A stretch of 64,000 nt of DNA, from positions 1 through 64,000 of the forward strand of contig NZ_JAPEHV010000002.1 in NCBI RefSeq assembly GCF_028823665.1, read 5' to 3'. The notes under the pieces were generated by a model. That model was not told the DNA's origin. It searched no databases and saw nothing but the letters and a program-made list of their open reading frames with translations. Source of the DNA: Microbacterium sp. C7(2022) (lineage in GTDB: Bacteria > Actinomycetota > Actinomycetes > Actinomycetales > Microbacteriaceae). Within the stretch, counting starts at the first letter, position 1; each line of letters opens with the position of its first letter. The position numbers and the translations under genes were made by a program. Shown piece after piece: positions 7,315 to 16,571 of the stretch.

Positions 7315-7787
7315 CCGCGGCCGACCTCGCCGACGCGCTCGACGAAGCGCTGGTAGACGATCTGGCCAATACAGCCGACCTCGCCCCCGTCGCTGTCGAT
7401 TGGGGGTCGCCTGATACCGACATTGAGGCGACGCACGGTCAGCACATGCGGGCGGTTACCACGTGGGCCGTGTCCGACTCGTGGCCGCTCAGTATGGTGC
7501 CATCGCGTCGGACGCTTACCCGTCCTTCGGTCGATGTCGGCCGCGCCGGAGGGCACGTCATCATGACGATAGAGGCCCCACACGTCACCGCCGGCGACGT
7601 GATCACCGGCCACTCGCTGACGCGTCGATACGTCGACGCGCACCTCAACGCGATCGCCGCAGAGGTCGACGCGTGGCGCACCCTCCATCGAAAGCGGGTC
7701 CGGGTCGCCATCCAGTCTCGCCGCGCACTGCTCGACGACGTCGCCGCATTGAGCGACTCCGCAGCGCTGGGGGCGATCGCGCCATGA
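7227..7787 (+). CDS. Hypothetical phage-type protein before the tape measure
   Basis: 186 residues; ATG 7227 is preceded by ACGGAGG, which decides the start. Helical N-terminal half (LADALDEALVDDLANTADLAP), a beta-rich middle and a basic helical end. No family recognised. It ends with an ATGA overlap into the tape-measure gene, so the two are translationally coupled. Tail-completion or chaperone roles are possible from position only. Confidence 0.6.
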   Translation: MPDPLFAGEPLAETLRRRTEAAINLAALLTAADLADALDEALVDDLANTADLAPVAVDWGSPDTDIEATHGQHMRAVTTWAVSDSWPLSMVPSRRTLTRPSVDVGRAGGHVIMTIEAPHVTAGDVITGHSLTRRYVDAHLNAIAAEVDAWRTLHRKRVRVAIQSRRALLDDVAALSDSAALGAIAP

Positions 7788-10700
7788 CGTACAGCCCGGG
7801 TCGCAACATCGGCCGTGTCTCCATCCGCGTTCTGCCCGATACGCGCGGATTCAACCGTGACCTAAAGAAGTCACTCACGGAGATATCGAAGACCACTCAC
7901 GCCAGCATCCACGCGTCGATCGCGAACCCCAAAGAGTTCGAGCACGAAGTAAAGAAGATGGTGCGCGAGGCCAGTCGGAACAAGGTCGACATCACGGCCA
8001 ACGCGTTCACCGCGACCGCGGCCGCACAACTCCGGTACACGGCTCGGGACCGATTCGTAACGTTCTTCGCGAAGGTGAACGAGACATCACTCAAGAAGGC
8101 GTCGACGACGCTCGCAGCGCTGTCTGGCGCTCGTCTCGCGTACACGTGGGTAGACGACCTCGCTGACATCGCACGGAACCTTGACAAGAACCTGCCGAAG
8201 ATTCTCGGTTGGACTACGGGGATCACGTCGCTCGTCGCGAGCCTGTTCGCCGCAACGTCAGGGCTCGTCGGTATCGGCGCTGGCATGTTCTCCATCACGC
8301 CGGCGCTACTCGTCCTCCCCGGACTGGTGCAGAACGCGGTCGGATCGTTCATCGCACTGTTCGTCGCGTGGCGTGACGCCGGCGACCAACTCGCGCCCCT
8401 CGCCGACGGGATGAACGAACTCGGCGAGATCATCAACACGACGTACTGGGATCGTGCCCGACAGCCGATCCTCGACCTCGTCAACGGGCTCATGCCGCAG
8501 CTCCGCAACGCGTTCCGTGATCTCTCGGAAGGTGTCGGCGACTTCACTGGCGCGCTGGCCGACGCGTTCGGCCGTGAACTGTCGGGCGGTCGACTCGAGT
8601 CGATCTTCAAGGGCATCGCCGACGGTTGGCGTGTGCTCGGCACCGGTGCAGACGGGTTCGCCGGTGCGATCGTGTCGCTCTCCCAGATCGCCGCGACGTA
8701 CACGCCGCGCCTCGCACGTTGGTTCGTGCGTCAGGCCAACACGTTCGACGCGTTTCTCAAGAGCATCGCCGAAGACGGGCGGCTCGACTTGTGGATGGAA
8801 GGCGCGATCAAGTCGATGTACGACCTGTGGGATGCCACGACCGGTATCGCCGGTGTGTTCGAAGGCATCTGGATCGCAGCGGAATCGGCAGGATCGGGCG
8901 GACTCGCCGGGTTCGCCGACCTCATGCAGACGTGGGAAGCCACCGTCAAGAGCGCCGACTTCCAACGTGGCCTGTCGGCCGTGTTCCGCGGATCGTACGA
9001 CGCCATGTCGTCGTTCGGTGACGCGATCCGCGCCGTCGGCCGACTCGTGTCCGATCTGGACTCCGCGTTCGAGGGGTTCATCTCCGCATCCGGTGGGTTC
9101 CTTGGTGGACTCGTCGAGGCCGCGGCAGACGCACTGAACAGCGTGTCGGTCGAGGTCGGACTCGAGGGATTGTCGAGCGGTCTGCTCGACGCGCTCGAGG
9201 GCATCAAGCCGTCCCTGCAGCCCATCGCAGACACGTTCGGCGACTTCCTCGGGCTGCTCGGCGACCTCGCGGCAGAGTTGCTCCCGACAGCAGTAGGCGC
9301 GATCAGTGACCTTATGCCGGCGGTTTCGTCACTCATGGGCACCGTTGAGCGTGTCCTGCCGGGTCTATCGGATGCCGTGACATCGGTCGTCGACTCACTC
9401 GCGCCGGCGATCGAAGACCTCGTCGACGCGCTCGGCCCCTCGCTCGAGTCGATCTTCGGAACGCTCTCGGAAGCCCTCGAGGACATCGGCCCCAAAATGG
9501 CTGATCTCGCCGACGGCCTGTCACCCGCGCTCGTGACCGCGATGGATGCACTCGCGACCGCGCTCGACCCGATCACGAAACTCTCAGGCGGGCTGCTTGA
9601 AATTCCGCAGGTCGCTGGCGAGGCACTCAAGAACGGGCTCGGCTGGCTGTTCGACGATGCAGAACTCGACCGGGTCGTCGACGAGATCAAGAAGAACGGC
9701 GGTTGGACGGGCGACTTGTTCAACTGGGCCGACAGCACCGACGACGCAGCTCAGCGTGCCGCGGCCCAGCGAGCCGTCGCCCAGTACACGGCCCTCATCG
9801 AAGCCGAGTTCGCCGAGAAGGGTGCGAAGTCGGGGCAGAAGATGTGGAACACATTCTTGGGTTCCGGCGCATCGGCTGAGACGAAGCAAGCAGTCAAGCA
9901 GTCCTTGGCAGACCTTGGCATCGAAGTGTCCGATCTCGGTATCAGTGGCGGCGGCGGGTTCTCCCGCGGACTCGCACAGGGCATCACGGGCGGACTCCCC
10001 GGCGTCGAGACAAGCATGGGTGGCGTCAAGTCGAGCATCGACAACTCGACGTCGACGGCCGGTGCATGGCTCCGCGGCCGGGGCGGTCAAGTCGTCGACG
10101 GATTCCGCACAGCGGCCGACGGTCGAGTGCCCGGTGTCGCGCAGATGTTCGGCGGTATCGGCGGTCGACTGTCCGCAAGCATGGGCGGGTCGAGCACGTG
10201 GCTCCGCGGCCGCGGTAGTCAGACGATGGGCGGGTTCAAGGCCGGTGCTGACTCCCGCACGAGTGCTGTCAAGGGTGTTTTCTCTGGTCTTCGCGGTTCG
10301 ATCACTGGCACGTTCAGGAACCCCCTCGGGTTGCTCTGGTCTGCCGGTAACTCGATCCTCGGCGGGTTGCTCAACGGGCTCCGGTCGAAGTGGGGCGAGA
10401 TCACGTCATTCGTGGCCGGTATCGCGCCGTGGATTCGGGACAACAAAGGCCCGGAAGCCTACGACCGTCAACTGCTCGTCGAACCCGGTGAGTGGATCAT
10501 GAGCGGCCTCGAGCAAGGACTCGAGCGTGGCTTCGGTCGCGTTCAGTCCCGTGTTGCTGGCATGGCCGATCAGATTCGTGGTGAGTTCGGCACCGCGCTC
10601 GGTTCGGGCATCAGCGACGGTGTCTCGTCGACGATGCGTATCGCTCGCGCGGCAGCCGCCACGTCGCCGGTCAAGCAGAAGCAGACCGAGTACGCGACCG

Positions 10701-10813
10701 ACGGTGACTCGTCGGCGGCTCCCGTGCAGGTCACGTTCGTCAACCCAGTCGTACGCGACCTCGAGCAAGAGGCGTGGGAGGCAGCACAGATCATCGGGGG
10801 TGCGCGTGTCTAG
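7784..10813 (+). CDS. Tail tape-measure protein
   Basis: 1009 residues, the largest gene of the element. It starts with a VSIRVLPDTRGFNRDLKKSL segment typical of actinophage tape measures, has a hydrophobic block around residues 140-205 (WTTGITSLVASLFAATSG, then LLVLPGLVQNAVGSFIALF), long alanine/serine/glycine-rich helical repeats, and a Gly-rich end. A rule of about 0.15 nm per residue predicts a tail near 150 nm. The tail tube, terminator, chaperone and tip genes that normally accompany it are missing, so it would have to replace or compete with a helper phage's tape measure. It is the last gene before attR. Confidence 0.85.
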   Translation: MTYSPGRNIGRVSIRVLPDTRGFNRDLKKSLTEISKTTHASIHASIANPKEFEHEVKKMVREASRNKVDITANAFTATAAAQLRYTARDRFVTFFAKVNETSLKKASTTLAALSGARLAYTWVDDLADIARNLDKNLPKILGWTTGITSLVASLFAATSGLVGIGAGMFSITPALLVLPGLVQNAVGSFIALFVAWRDAGDQLAPLADGMNELGEIINTTYWDRARQPILDLVNGLMPQLRNAFRDLSEGVGDFTGALADAFGRELSGGRLESIFKGIADGWRVLGTGADGFAGAIVSLSQIAATYTPRLARWFVRQANTFDAFLKSIAEDGRLDLWMEGAIKSMYDLWDATTGIAGVFEGIWIAAESAGSGGLAGFADLMQTWEATVKSADFQRGLSAVFRGSYDAMSSFGDAIRAVGRLVSDLDSAFEGFISASGGFLGGLVEAAADALNSVSVEVGLEGLSSGLLDALEGIKPSLQPIADTFGDFLGLLGDLAAELLPTAVGAISDLMPAVSSLMGTVERVLPGLSDAVTSVVDSLAPAIEDLVDALGPSLESIFGTLSEALEDIGPKMADLADGLSPALVTAMDALATALDPITKLSGGLLEIPQVAGEALKNGLGWLFDDAELDRVVDEIKKNGGWTGDLFNWADSTDDAAQRAAAQRAVAQYTALIEAEFAEKGAKSGQKMWNTFLGSGASAETKQAVKQSLADLGIEVSDLGISGGGGFSRGLAQGITGGLPGVETSMGGVKSSIDNSTSTAGAWLRGRGGQVVDGFRTAADGRVPGVAQMFGGIGGRLSASMGGSSTWLRGRGSQTMGGFKAGADSRTSAVKGVFSGLRGSITGTFRNPLGLLWSAGNSILGGLLNGLRSKWGEITSFVAGIAPWIRDNKGPEAYDRQLLVEPGEWIMSGLEQGLERGFGRVQSRVAGMADQIRGEFGTALGSGISDGVSSTMRIARAAAATSPVKQKQTEYATDGDSSAAPVQVTFVNPVVRDLEQEAWEAAQIIGGARV

Positions 10814-10821
10814 GCGGGCCG

Positions 10822-10846
10822 AGTCCGCAAAAAGTCCGCAGAATCT
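10822..10846. promoter_or_regulatory. Right pair of probable integrase arm-type sites
   Basis: AGTCCGCA at 10822 and 10833 mirrors the left pair, sharing the 14-mer AGTCCGCAGAATCT. The 110 bases between here and attR also hold TCAACCTCA twice (near 10871 and 10924) and TCAACCCCA, possible extra integrase, excisionase or bending-protein sites. No gene fits in 10814-10959. Confidence 0.6.
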
Positions 10847-10959
10847 CCAGATGAGCGCAAATGCTGACAATCAACCTCATGTAGCGGATTGTCCTCTGAC
10901 CAGGCATTAGTCGCGCGCGTCAGTCAACCTCAATCAACCCCAATTACCCTGGATCAGTT

Positions 10960-10987
10960 CCCGGCGTACAGGCCGGCCCATTCACTT
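10960..10987 (+). repeat. attR of element 1 (28-bp direct repeat)
   Basis: Orphan copy of the rnpB 3' end, identical to 1461-1488. DNA to its right should be the original downstream flank of rnpB, including a GC-rich palindrome centred near 11002 that could be the original rnpB/ppgK terminator. Confidence 0.9.
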
Positions 10988-11015
10988 TTCCGCCGGCGCA
11001 GCGCTGCGACGGGAG

Positions 11016-11780
11016 TCAGGATGACAGCGACAATGCCGCAGCGCCGATAATCCCGGCGTTGTTGCGGTGCACCGCCGGAACAATGGGCGTCTTGAGTTCG
11101 AGGAGCGGTAGGAACTGGTCGGCATGCTTTGACACGCCGCCGCCCACGACGAACAGATCCGGGCTGAACAAGAACTCGATGTGTGAGTAATACCACTGCA
11201 GACGCTTCGCCCACTTGCTCCACGACAGTGAGTGGCGCTCCATCGCGGAGTAGGCGGCGTAGGCTTCGGCATCCTTCTTCGCGCTCGCGCGCTGCACATG
11301 CCCAAGTTCAGAGTTGGGGATGAGGACGCCGTTGTAGAGCATCGCAGAGCCGATCCCCGTGCCGAGCGTTGTCAGGATCGTCAGGCCGGGCTGGTCTTTG
11401 GCGGCGCCGTAGCGGACCTCGGCGACCCCAGCGACGTCGGCGTCGTTCGCGAAGTGGATGTCACGCCCCAGGCCGTCTTCGAAGAACTTCTCCGCTTCGA
11501 AGCCGATCCACTTGTCAGAGACGTTCGCCGCAGACAGCGTGCGGCCGTTTTTGACGATGGCGGGAAACGCCACGCCGAGCGGCACGGACGCATCCTCGAC
11601 CCCGAGACGCGTAAGAACTTCGGTCACCGCCACGAGGACATCTTTCGGCTTCGCACCGTCGGGGGTCGCGACCTTCACGCGGTCGCTGACGAGTTCGCCT
11701 TTGTCGAGATCGACGATTCCTGCCTTGATTCCCGTTCCGCCGATGTCCACGCCAACCGCACGGTTCGTCTGATCTGCCAT
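11016..11780 (-). CDS. ppgK: Polyphosphate glucokinase (ROK family)
   Basis: 254 residues from ATG 11780. Phosphorylates glucose to glucose-6-phosphate using polyphosphate or ATP. The phosphate-binding motif VGVDIGGTGIKAGIVD lies at residues 8-24, LTTLGTGIGSAML near 130, and ELGHV near 150; length matches actinobacterial PpgK (about 250-265). The longer frame upstream to 11999 lacks family similarity. It follows attR of element 1 and was presumably rnpB's original convergent neighbour. Confidence 0.9.
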   Translation of the reverse strand: MADQTNRAVGVDIGGTGIKAGIVDLDKGELVSDRVKVATPDGAKPKDVLVAVTEVLTRLGVEDASVPLGVAFPAIVKNGRTLSAANVSDKWIGFEAEKFFEDGLGRDIHFANDADVAGVAEVRYGAAKDQPGLTILTTLGTGIGSAMLYNGVLIPNSELGHVQRASAKKDAEAYAAYSAMERHSLSWSKWAKRLQWYYSHIEFLFSPDLFVVGGGVSKHADQFLPLLELKTPIVPAVHRNNAGIIGAAALSLSS

Positions 11781-11875
11781 GTGGTCAGCATATCGAGCGC
11801 GGCGAGACAGTCGGCAAGCGGCCTGGCTAGGATCAGTTTCACGGCGCGATCGCGCTGTGTGTCGAGGGGGTCTCC

Positions 11876-12073
11876 ATGGCGAATGGCAGTGAGAAGTACT
11901 GGTACAACACCAAGACCGAGCAGGTCGAGTACGGCTACGAATCCCCGTCCATCGATCGCGTGGGGCCGTTTGACAGTGCGGAGGATGCCGCGCGGGCACC
12001 CGAGAAGCTCGCGGAGCGTGCTCGCGCGTGGGCCGACGAGGAGGCTCGCGACGACGCGTGGGGCTCGCACTGA
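11876..12073 (+). CDS. Small SPOR-like/conserved actinobacterial protein
   Basis: 65 residues: KYWYNTKTEQVEYGYESPSIDRVGPF followed by a helical, acidic tail. This matches the short conserved protein that actinobacterial annotations label SPOR domain-containing, in which the KYWYN...VGPF core is invariant. Function unknown. GTCTCC precedes the ATG; no neighbour is closely coupled. Confidence 0.75.
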   Translation: MANGSEKYWYNTKTEQVEYGYESPSIDRVGPFDSAEDAARAPEKLAERARAWADEEARDDAWGSH

Positions 12074-12139
12074 GTGTCGGCCATCGCAGCTGAGGCCCAG
12101 TAGTCTGGCTATGGCCGCACCGGCAGTGGAGAGGATGCG

Positions 12140-13477
12140 ATGGATAAGCAGCGTGACTTCGTTCTGAGGACGATCGAAGAGCGGGGTGTCAAGTTCGTCC
12201 GGCTGTGGTTCACAGACGTGATCGGAACGCTGAAATCGGTGGCGATCGCGCCCGCCGAAGTGGAAGGCGCATTCACTGAGGGTCTGGGCTTCGATGGTTC
12301 GGCGATCGAGGGCCTGACTCGCTCCTACGAGTCGGACCTTCTCGCTCACCCCGACCCCACCACCTTCCAGACGTTGCCGTGGCGCGGAGAGATTGACCCG
12401 ACCGCGCGCATGTTCTGCGACATCACTACGCCCGACGGTCAGCCGGCCGTGTCAGATCCCCGCCACGTGCTCAAGCGCGCTCTCGCCAAGGCAGCCGACG
12501 CCGGCTTCACGTTTTACACCCACCCCGAGATCGAGTTCTACCTGCTGAAGTCGTCAACCTTCGGCCCTGAGGGGCCGCAGCCGGTGGACTCCGCAGGCTA
12601 CTTCGACAATGTTCCCGGGGGCACCGCACACGACTTCCGACGTCGCTCGGTCCGGATGCTCGAAGACCTCGGCATTTCTGTCGAGTTCAGTCACCACGAA
12701 GGTGGGCCCGGGCAGAACGAAATCGACCTCCGCTACGCAGACGCACTCGCCACAGCGGACAACATCATGACGTTCCGAACCGTCGTCAAAGAGGTGGCGA
12801 TCGAGCAAGGCGTCTACGCCACGTTCATGCCGAAGCCCCTGAGTGGGAAGCCCGGCAGCGGTATGCACACGCACATGTCCCTGTTCGAAGGTGACGTGAA
12901 TGCGTTCTATGAAGAAGGCGCCCAGTACCAGCTCTCGAAGGTCGGTCGGCACTTCATCGCGGGACTCCTGCGCCACGCGAACGAGATCTCGGCCGTCACG
13001 AACCAGTTCGTGAATTCGTACAAGCGGCTGTGGGGCGGCGACGAAGCCCCGAGCTTCATCTGCTGGGGACACAACAATCGCTCCGCCCTCGTTCGCGTGC
13101 CGATGTACAAGCCGAAGAAGGGCGGGTCCTCCCGCGTGGAGTACCGAGCGCTGGACTCGGCGGCGAACCCGTATCTCTCGTACGCGCTCCTCCTCGCTGC
13201 CGGCCTCAAGGGGATCGAAGAGGAGTACGAACTGCCCCCCGAGGCAGAGGACAACGTCTGGTCGCTGAGCGACGGAGAGCGGCGCGCGCTCGGCTACGCT
13301 CCGCTGCCTGCGAGCCTCGACCACGCGCTGGAGTACATGGAGGAGTCTGAACTGGTCGCCGAGACTCTCGGTGAGCAGGTCTTCAACTACGTGCTGCTGA
13401 ACAAGCGTCAGGAATGGCAGGCATATCGCTCGCAGGTGACGCAGTTCGAACTGCAGAACAACCTCGAGATGCTCTGA
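12140..13477 (+). CDS. glnA2: Glutamine synthetase type I, GlnA2 group
   Basis: 445 residues. N-terminal beta-grasp domain (VKFVRLWFTDVIGTLKSVAI), the catalytic segments EGLGFDGSAIEG and HPEIEFYLL, the PGSGMHTHMS loop and NRSALVRVP are all present, so the fold and metal sites look complete. The Tyr region reads EEYELPPEAED rather than the NLYDLPPEE-like adenylylation signature of GlnA. Order glnA2-glnE-glnA is the same as Rv2222c-Rv2221c-Rv2220 of M. tuberculosis. Members of this group may make glutamine or gamma-glutamylate polyamines, as shown for S. coelicolor GlnA2; sequence alone does not decide. Confidence 0.9.
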   Translation: MDKQRDFVLRTIEERGVKFVRLWFTDVIGTLKSVAIAPAEVEGAFTEGLGFDGSAIEGLTRSYESDLLAHPDPTTFQTLPWRGEIDPTARMFCDITTPDGQPAVSDPRHVLKRALAKAADAGFTFYTHPEIEFYLLKSSTFGPEGPQPVDSAGYFDNVPGGTAHDFRRRSVRMLEDLGISVEFSHHEGGPGQNEIDLRYADALATADNIMTFRTVVKEVAIEQGVYATFMPKPLSGKPGSGMHTHMSLFEGDVNAFYEEGAQYQLSKVGRHFIAGLLRHANEISAVTNQFVNSYKRLWGGDEAPSFICWGHNNRSALVRVPMYKPKKGGSSRVEYRALDSAANPYLSYALLLAAGLKGIEEEYELPPEAEDNVWSLSDGERRALGYAPLPASLDHALEYMEESELVAETLGEQVFNYVLLNKRQEWQAYRSQVTQFELQNNLEML

Positions 13478-13494
13478 GTTCGCTCGGCTGACGC

Positions 13495-16400
13495 ATGTCT
13501 GCAAGCGAACGCCCCGGGTCTTCCCTCACTCCGCTCGCGCGCCACGGGTTCAGCGATCTCGCCGCCGCCGACGAGCGGCTAGACGAACTCAGCACCCTTG
13601 TGGGGGTGGACCGCTCGCGTGTTCTTTCCGCGGTGAGCGACGTAGGCGATCCCGATGGCGCCCTCTATGGCGTCCTGGCCATCGCGCGTCGCGATGCCAC
13701 CCCGATCGTTGACATTGCCCATCATGAGGTGGGTTGGCGCGCGCTGTGGGCGCTACTAGGGGCGTCGACGGGGTTCGCAGACTTTTTCCTCCGGCATCCA
13801 GACGAGATACGCGAACTCACGGACGCCGGCACCGCGTTGCCCTCGAAGCAGCAGATGCACGACACGATGCGGGATGCGATCGGCGAAGAGGGCGGGTTCG
13901 CGGCATCCGGTTCCGAAGACGCGTGGATCGCGCTGCGTGTGAGATATCGCCGGATTCTCGCGAGAATCGCGGCGTTCGACCTCCTGAGTGATAGCCCGAT
14001 CGATCACATCGGGACGGTGGCTGCGCGACTTGCGGATGCCGCGGGTGCGGCGTTGGAGGCATCGCTGAGCGTGGCCCGGACGAGAGTCTCGGGTGGTGTC
14101 GCTGGAGCGGGCTTGTTTGCCAAAGAGCATGTCGCTGCGACGTCACTCGCCATCATCGGAATGGGCAAGACGGGCGCGCGGGAACTGAACTACATCAGCG
14201 ACGTGGATGTAATCTTCGTTGCCGGTGCGGCCGAAGAGACCATGGCCGAGTTGGGTGAAAGCCGTGTCGTTGATATCGCCACGAGGTTGGCCGTGCAAAC
14301 GATGCGTGGCGTATCCGGTATCGAAATCGAGCCCGGTCTCTGGGAAGTCGATGCGAACCTTCGACCTGAAGGAAAGCAAGGCGCTCTCGTGCGCACTCTC
14401 GACTCGCACTTGGCGTACTACGACCGCTGGGCGAAGAGCTGGGAGTTCCAGGCGCTGCTGAAGGCCCGACCGATTGCCGGCGATCCTGCTCTCGGTCAGG
14501 CGTATGTGGAGGCTGTCCAGCCGAAAGTGTGGACGAGCGCTGCACGAGACAACTTCGTCGACAGTGTGCAGCGCATGCGCGAGCGAGTCACGGACCACAT
14601 TCCCGCCGACGAAGTCGCCGTGCAGATCAAGTTGGGGCCCGGCGGCATCCGCGACATCGAGTTCACCGTGCAATTGCTGCAACTGGTGCACGGGCTCTCG
14701 GACGAGCAGATTCGTCAGCGCGGCACGCTTGATGCGCTCGACGCACTTGTTGCCGAGGGGTACATCGGGCGTGTCGAAGCATCCACCTTCTCCCAGGACT
14801 ATCGCTTCCTGCGTCTCCTCGAGCACCGAGTGCAGCTTCGCCACCTGCGACGCACACACTTGATGCCGACCGAGGCTACCGATCTTCGCGTTCTTGCACG
14901 GGTGTCGAAGCTCGCCGAAACCGGTGAGGCCGTGTGGGCGCGCTGGGAGCAGGTCAAGCGCGAGGTACGTGAGATCCATGTCCGTCTGTTCTATCGACCG
15001 TTGCTGTCGGCCGTGGCTGCGCTCCCGGCTGAGGAGCGCGTACTCACAACGGAGCAGGCGCGCGACCGCCTTGCGGCGATCGGTTTCGCCGACCCGGCTG
15101 GTGCACTGCGTCACATCGGCGCTTTGACAAACGGCCTGAGTCGAAAAGCCACGATCCAACGCCATCTGATGCCGGTCATGATTCGTTGGTTCGCTGACGG
15201 CGTCGACCCGGACTATGGGCTGATCGCCTTCCGACGACTGAGCGAGCGGCTGGGCGACACCCATTGGTTTCTGCGGATGCTACGCGATTCATCCGGTGCG
15301 GCCGAGAGCCTGTCACACGTTCTCGCCGGGTCTCGCTACGTCGGTGAGCTCATGGAATGGATCCCGGAGTCGGCAGCGTGGTTTGACGAGCCTGAGCAGT
15401 TGCGGCCGCGGACGGGGCCCGCGCTGCAACAGGAGGCGCGGGCGATCCAGACGCGTCACAAGCACATCGATGATGCGATGCGGGCTGTGCGAGCGCTGCG
15501 ACGCAGAGAACTGCTCCGCACGGCCATGGCGGCAATCATCGGCACCATCACCATCGAAGAGGTGGCCGCCTCGCTGACGACCATCGCTGAGGTGACCATA
15601 CAGGCGACGCTTCGCGCGGTGCGGCGTGAGGTCGTCGGGCCCGATGATGAATCGCTCGACTTCTCGGTGATCGCGATGGGACGCTTCGGCGGAGCAGAAC
15701 TCGGCTTCGGGTCGGATGCCGATGTGATGTACGTCTATCGACCCAACGACGTGGACCCGCAGCGTGCGGCGGACCTCGCCAACCGTTTGGTGAGTGAGCT
15801 GCGCAAGCACTCTGAGGATCATCGTGTGCCTCTAGACCTCGATGCGGACCTCCGCCCCGAGGGACGCAATGGGCCGATGGTACGCACGCTCGACTCGTAC
15901 GCCGAGTATTACCGGCGCTGGTCGCTGTCGTGGGAAGCGCAAGCGCTGCTCCGCGCGCGCGGGGTCGCGGGGAGCGTGAAGCTGATCGCTTCGTTTACGG
16001 AGCTGGCCGATTCGGTGCGTTATCCCGTGAGTGTTGACCCGCAGGGTTTACGGGAGATCAAACGCATCAAGGCCCGTGTGGAGAACGAGCGTCTGCCGCA
16101 AGGCGTAGATCCATCGCGCCACCTCAAGCTCGGCCCGGGGACGTTGAGTGACGTTGAGTGGCTGTGCCAGATCATTCAGCTGGAACACGCGCACGCGCAT
16201 CCTGCACTGCGCACCACTTCCACGCAGGAAGCGCTGAGAGCCGCCTCCGCCGCCGGATTGATCCCGGAGGCTGCCCGTGACCACCTCGAGGCTTCCTGGC
16301 GCCTGGCGAGCCGTCTGCGTTCGGCCAATACGCTGCTGTCGGGGCAGACGAGTGACGTGTTGCCGGCCGACCGCAAGCGGCTGGACGGCATCGGGCGCTT

Positions 16401-16500
16401 GCTCGAGTACCCGCCGCGGTCGGCGACGGCTGTGGAGGAGGACTACCTCGCCGCCGCACGCCGGTCGCGCCGAGACTTCGAGAAGCTGTTTTACGGGTGA
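13495..16500 (+). CDS. glnE: Bifunctional glutamine synthetase adenylyltransferase/adenylyl-removing enzyme
   Basis: 1001 residues, normal for GlnE. It carries two nucleotidyltransferase domains in tandem: GMGKTGARELNYISDVDVIFV from about residue 222 and MGRFGGAELGFGSDADVMYVY from about 728. In each, GxxELxxxSDxD supplies the metal-binding acids; one domain removes AMP from and the other adds AMP to the GlnA tyrosine. It starts 18 bases after glnA2 and is probably co-transcribed with it. The target GlnA is encoded convergently just downstream. Confidence 0.95.
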   Translation: MSASERPGSSLTPLARHGFSDLAAADERLDELSTLVGVDRSRVLSAVSDVGDPDGALYGVLAIARRDATPIVDIAHHEVGWRALWALLGASTGFADFFLRHPDEIRELTDAGTALPSKQQMHDTMRDAIGEEGGFAASGSEDAWIALRVRYRRILARIAAFDLLSDSPIDHIGTVAARLADAAGAALEASLSVARTRVSGGVAGAGLFAKEHVAATSLAIIGMGKTGARELNYISDVDVIFVAGAAEETMAELGESRVVDIATRLAVQTMRGVSGIEIEPGLWEVDANLRPEGKQGALVRTLDSHLAYYDRWAKSWEFQALLKARPIAGDPALGQAYVEAVQPKVWTSAARDNFVDSVQRMRERVTDHIPADEVAVQIKLGPGGIRDIEFTVQLLQLVHGLSDEQIRQRGTLDALDALVAEGYIGRVEASTFSQDYRFLRLLEHRVQLRHLRRTHLMPTEATDLRVLARVSKLAETGEAVWARWEQVKREVREIHVRLFYRPLLSAVAALPAEERVLTTEQARDRLAAIGFADPAGALRHIGALTNGLSRKATIQRHLMPVMIRWFADGVDPDYGLIAFRRLSERLGDTHWFLRMLRDSSGAAESLSHVLAGSRYVGELMEWIPESAAWFDEPEQLRPRTGPALQQEARAIQTRHKHIDDAMRAVRALRRRELLRTAMAAIIGTITIEEVAASLTTIAEVTIQATLRAVRREVVGPDDESLDFSVIAMGRFGGAELGFGSDADVMYVYRPNDVDPQRAADLANRLVSELRKHSEDHRVPLDLDADLRPEGRNGPMVRTLDSYAEYYRRWSLSWEAQALLRARGVAGSVKLIASFTELADSVRYPVSVDPQGLREIKRIKARVENERLPQGVDPSRHLKLGPGTLSDVEWLCQIIQLEHAHAHPALRTTSTQEALRAASAAGLIPEAARDHLEASWRLASRLRSANTLLSGQTSDVLPADRKRLDGIGRLLEYPPRSATAVEEDYLAAARRSRRDFEKLFYG

Positions 16501-16509
16501 ACCCGACAC

Positions 16510-16547
16510 ATGACGAGGGCCCCGGATTTCTCCGGGGCCCTCGTCAT
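16510..16547. terminator. Bidirectional terminator between glnE and glnA
   Basis: Perfect 16-bp stem (ATGACGAGGGCCCCGG and complement) with a 6-base loop, between two convergent genes. Confidence 0.9.
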
Positions 16548-16571
16548 TGCGGTTATCGCGGCGGTGTCAGA

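Larger units (their letters stand above)
1461..10987. mobile_element. Integrated 9.5-kb phage-satellite-like element 1 (tyrosine integrase, in rnpB)
   Basis: The element lies between two copies of a 28-bp direct repeat, the left one being the 3' end of rnpB. Gene order: integrase and repressor on the minus strand; then, rightward, an excisionase-like protein, a small protein, a replication-initiator-like protein, two small proteins, a scaffold-like protein, the major capsid protein, two unknown proteins and a tape-measure protein. No terminase, portal, tail tube, tail fibre or lysin is recognisable. The genes look intact and many overlap by 4 bases, unlike a decaying prophage. It resembles a satellite that uses helper-phage parts; a deletion derivative of a prophage is the alternative. 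Confidence 0.8.

Noticed and set aside
1461-10987. Element 1 as a complete temperate prophage
   Set aside because: No terminase, portal, tail tube, tip or lysis genes, and no room for them; 9.5 kb only.
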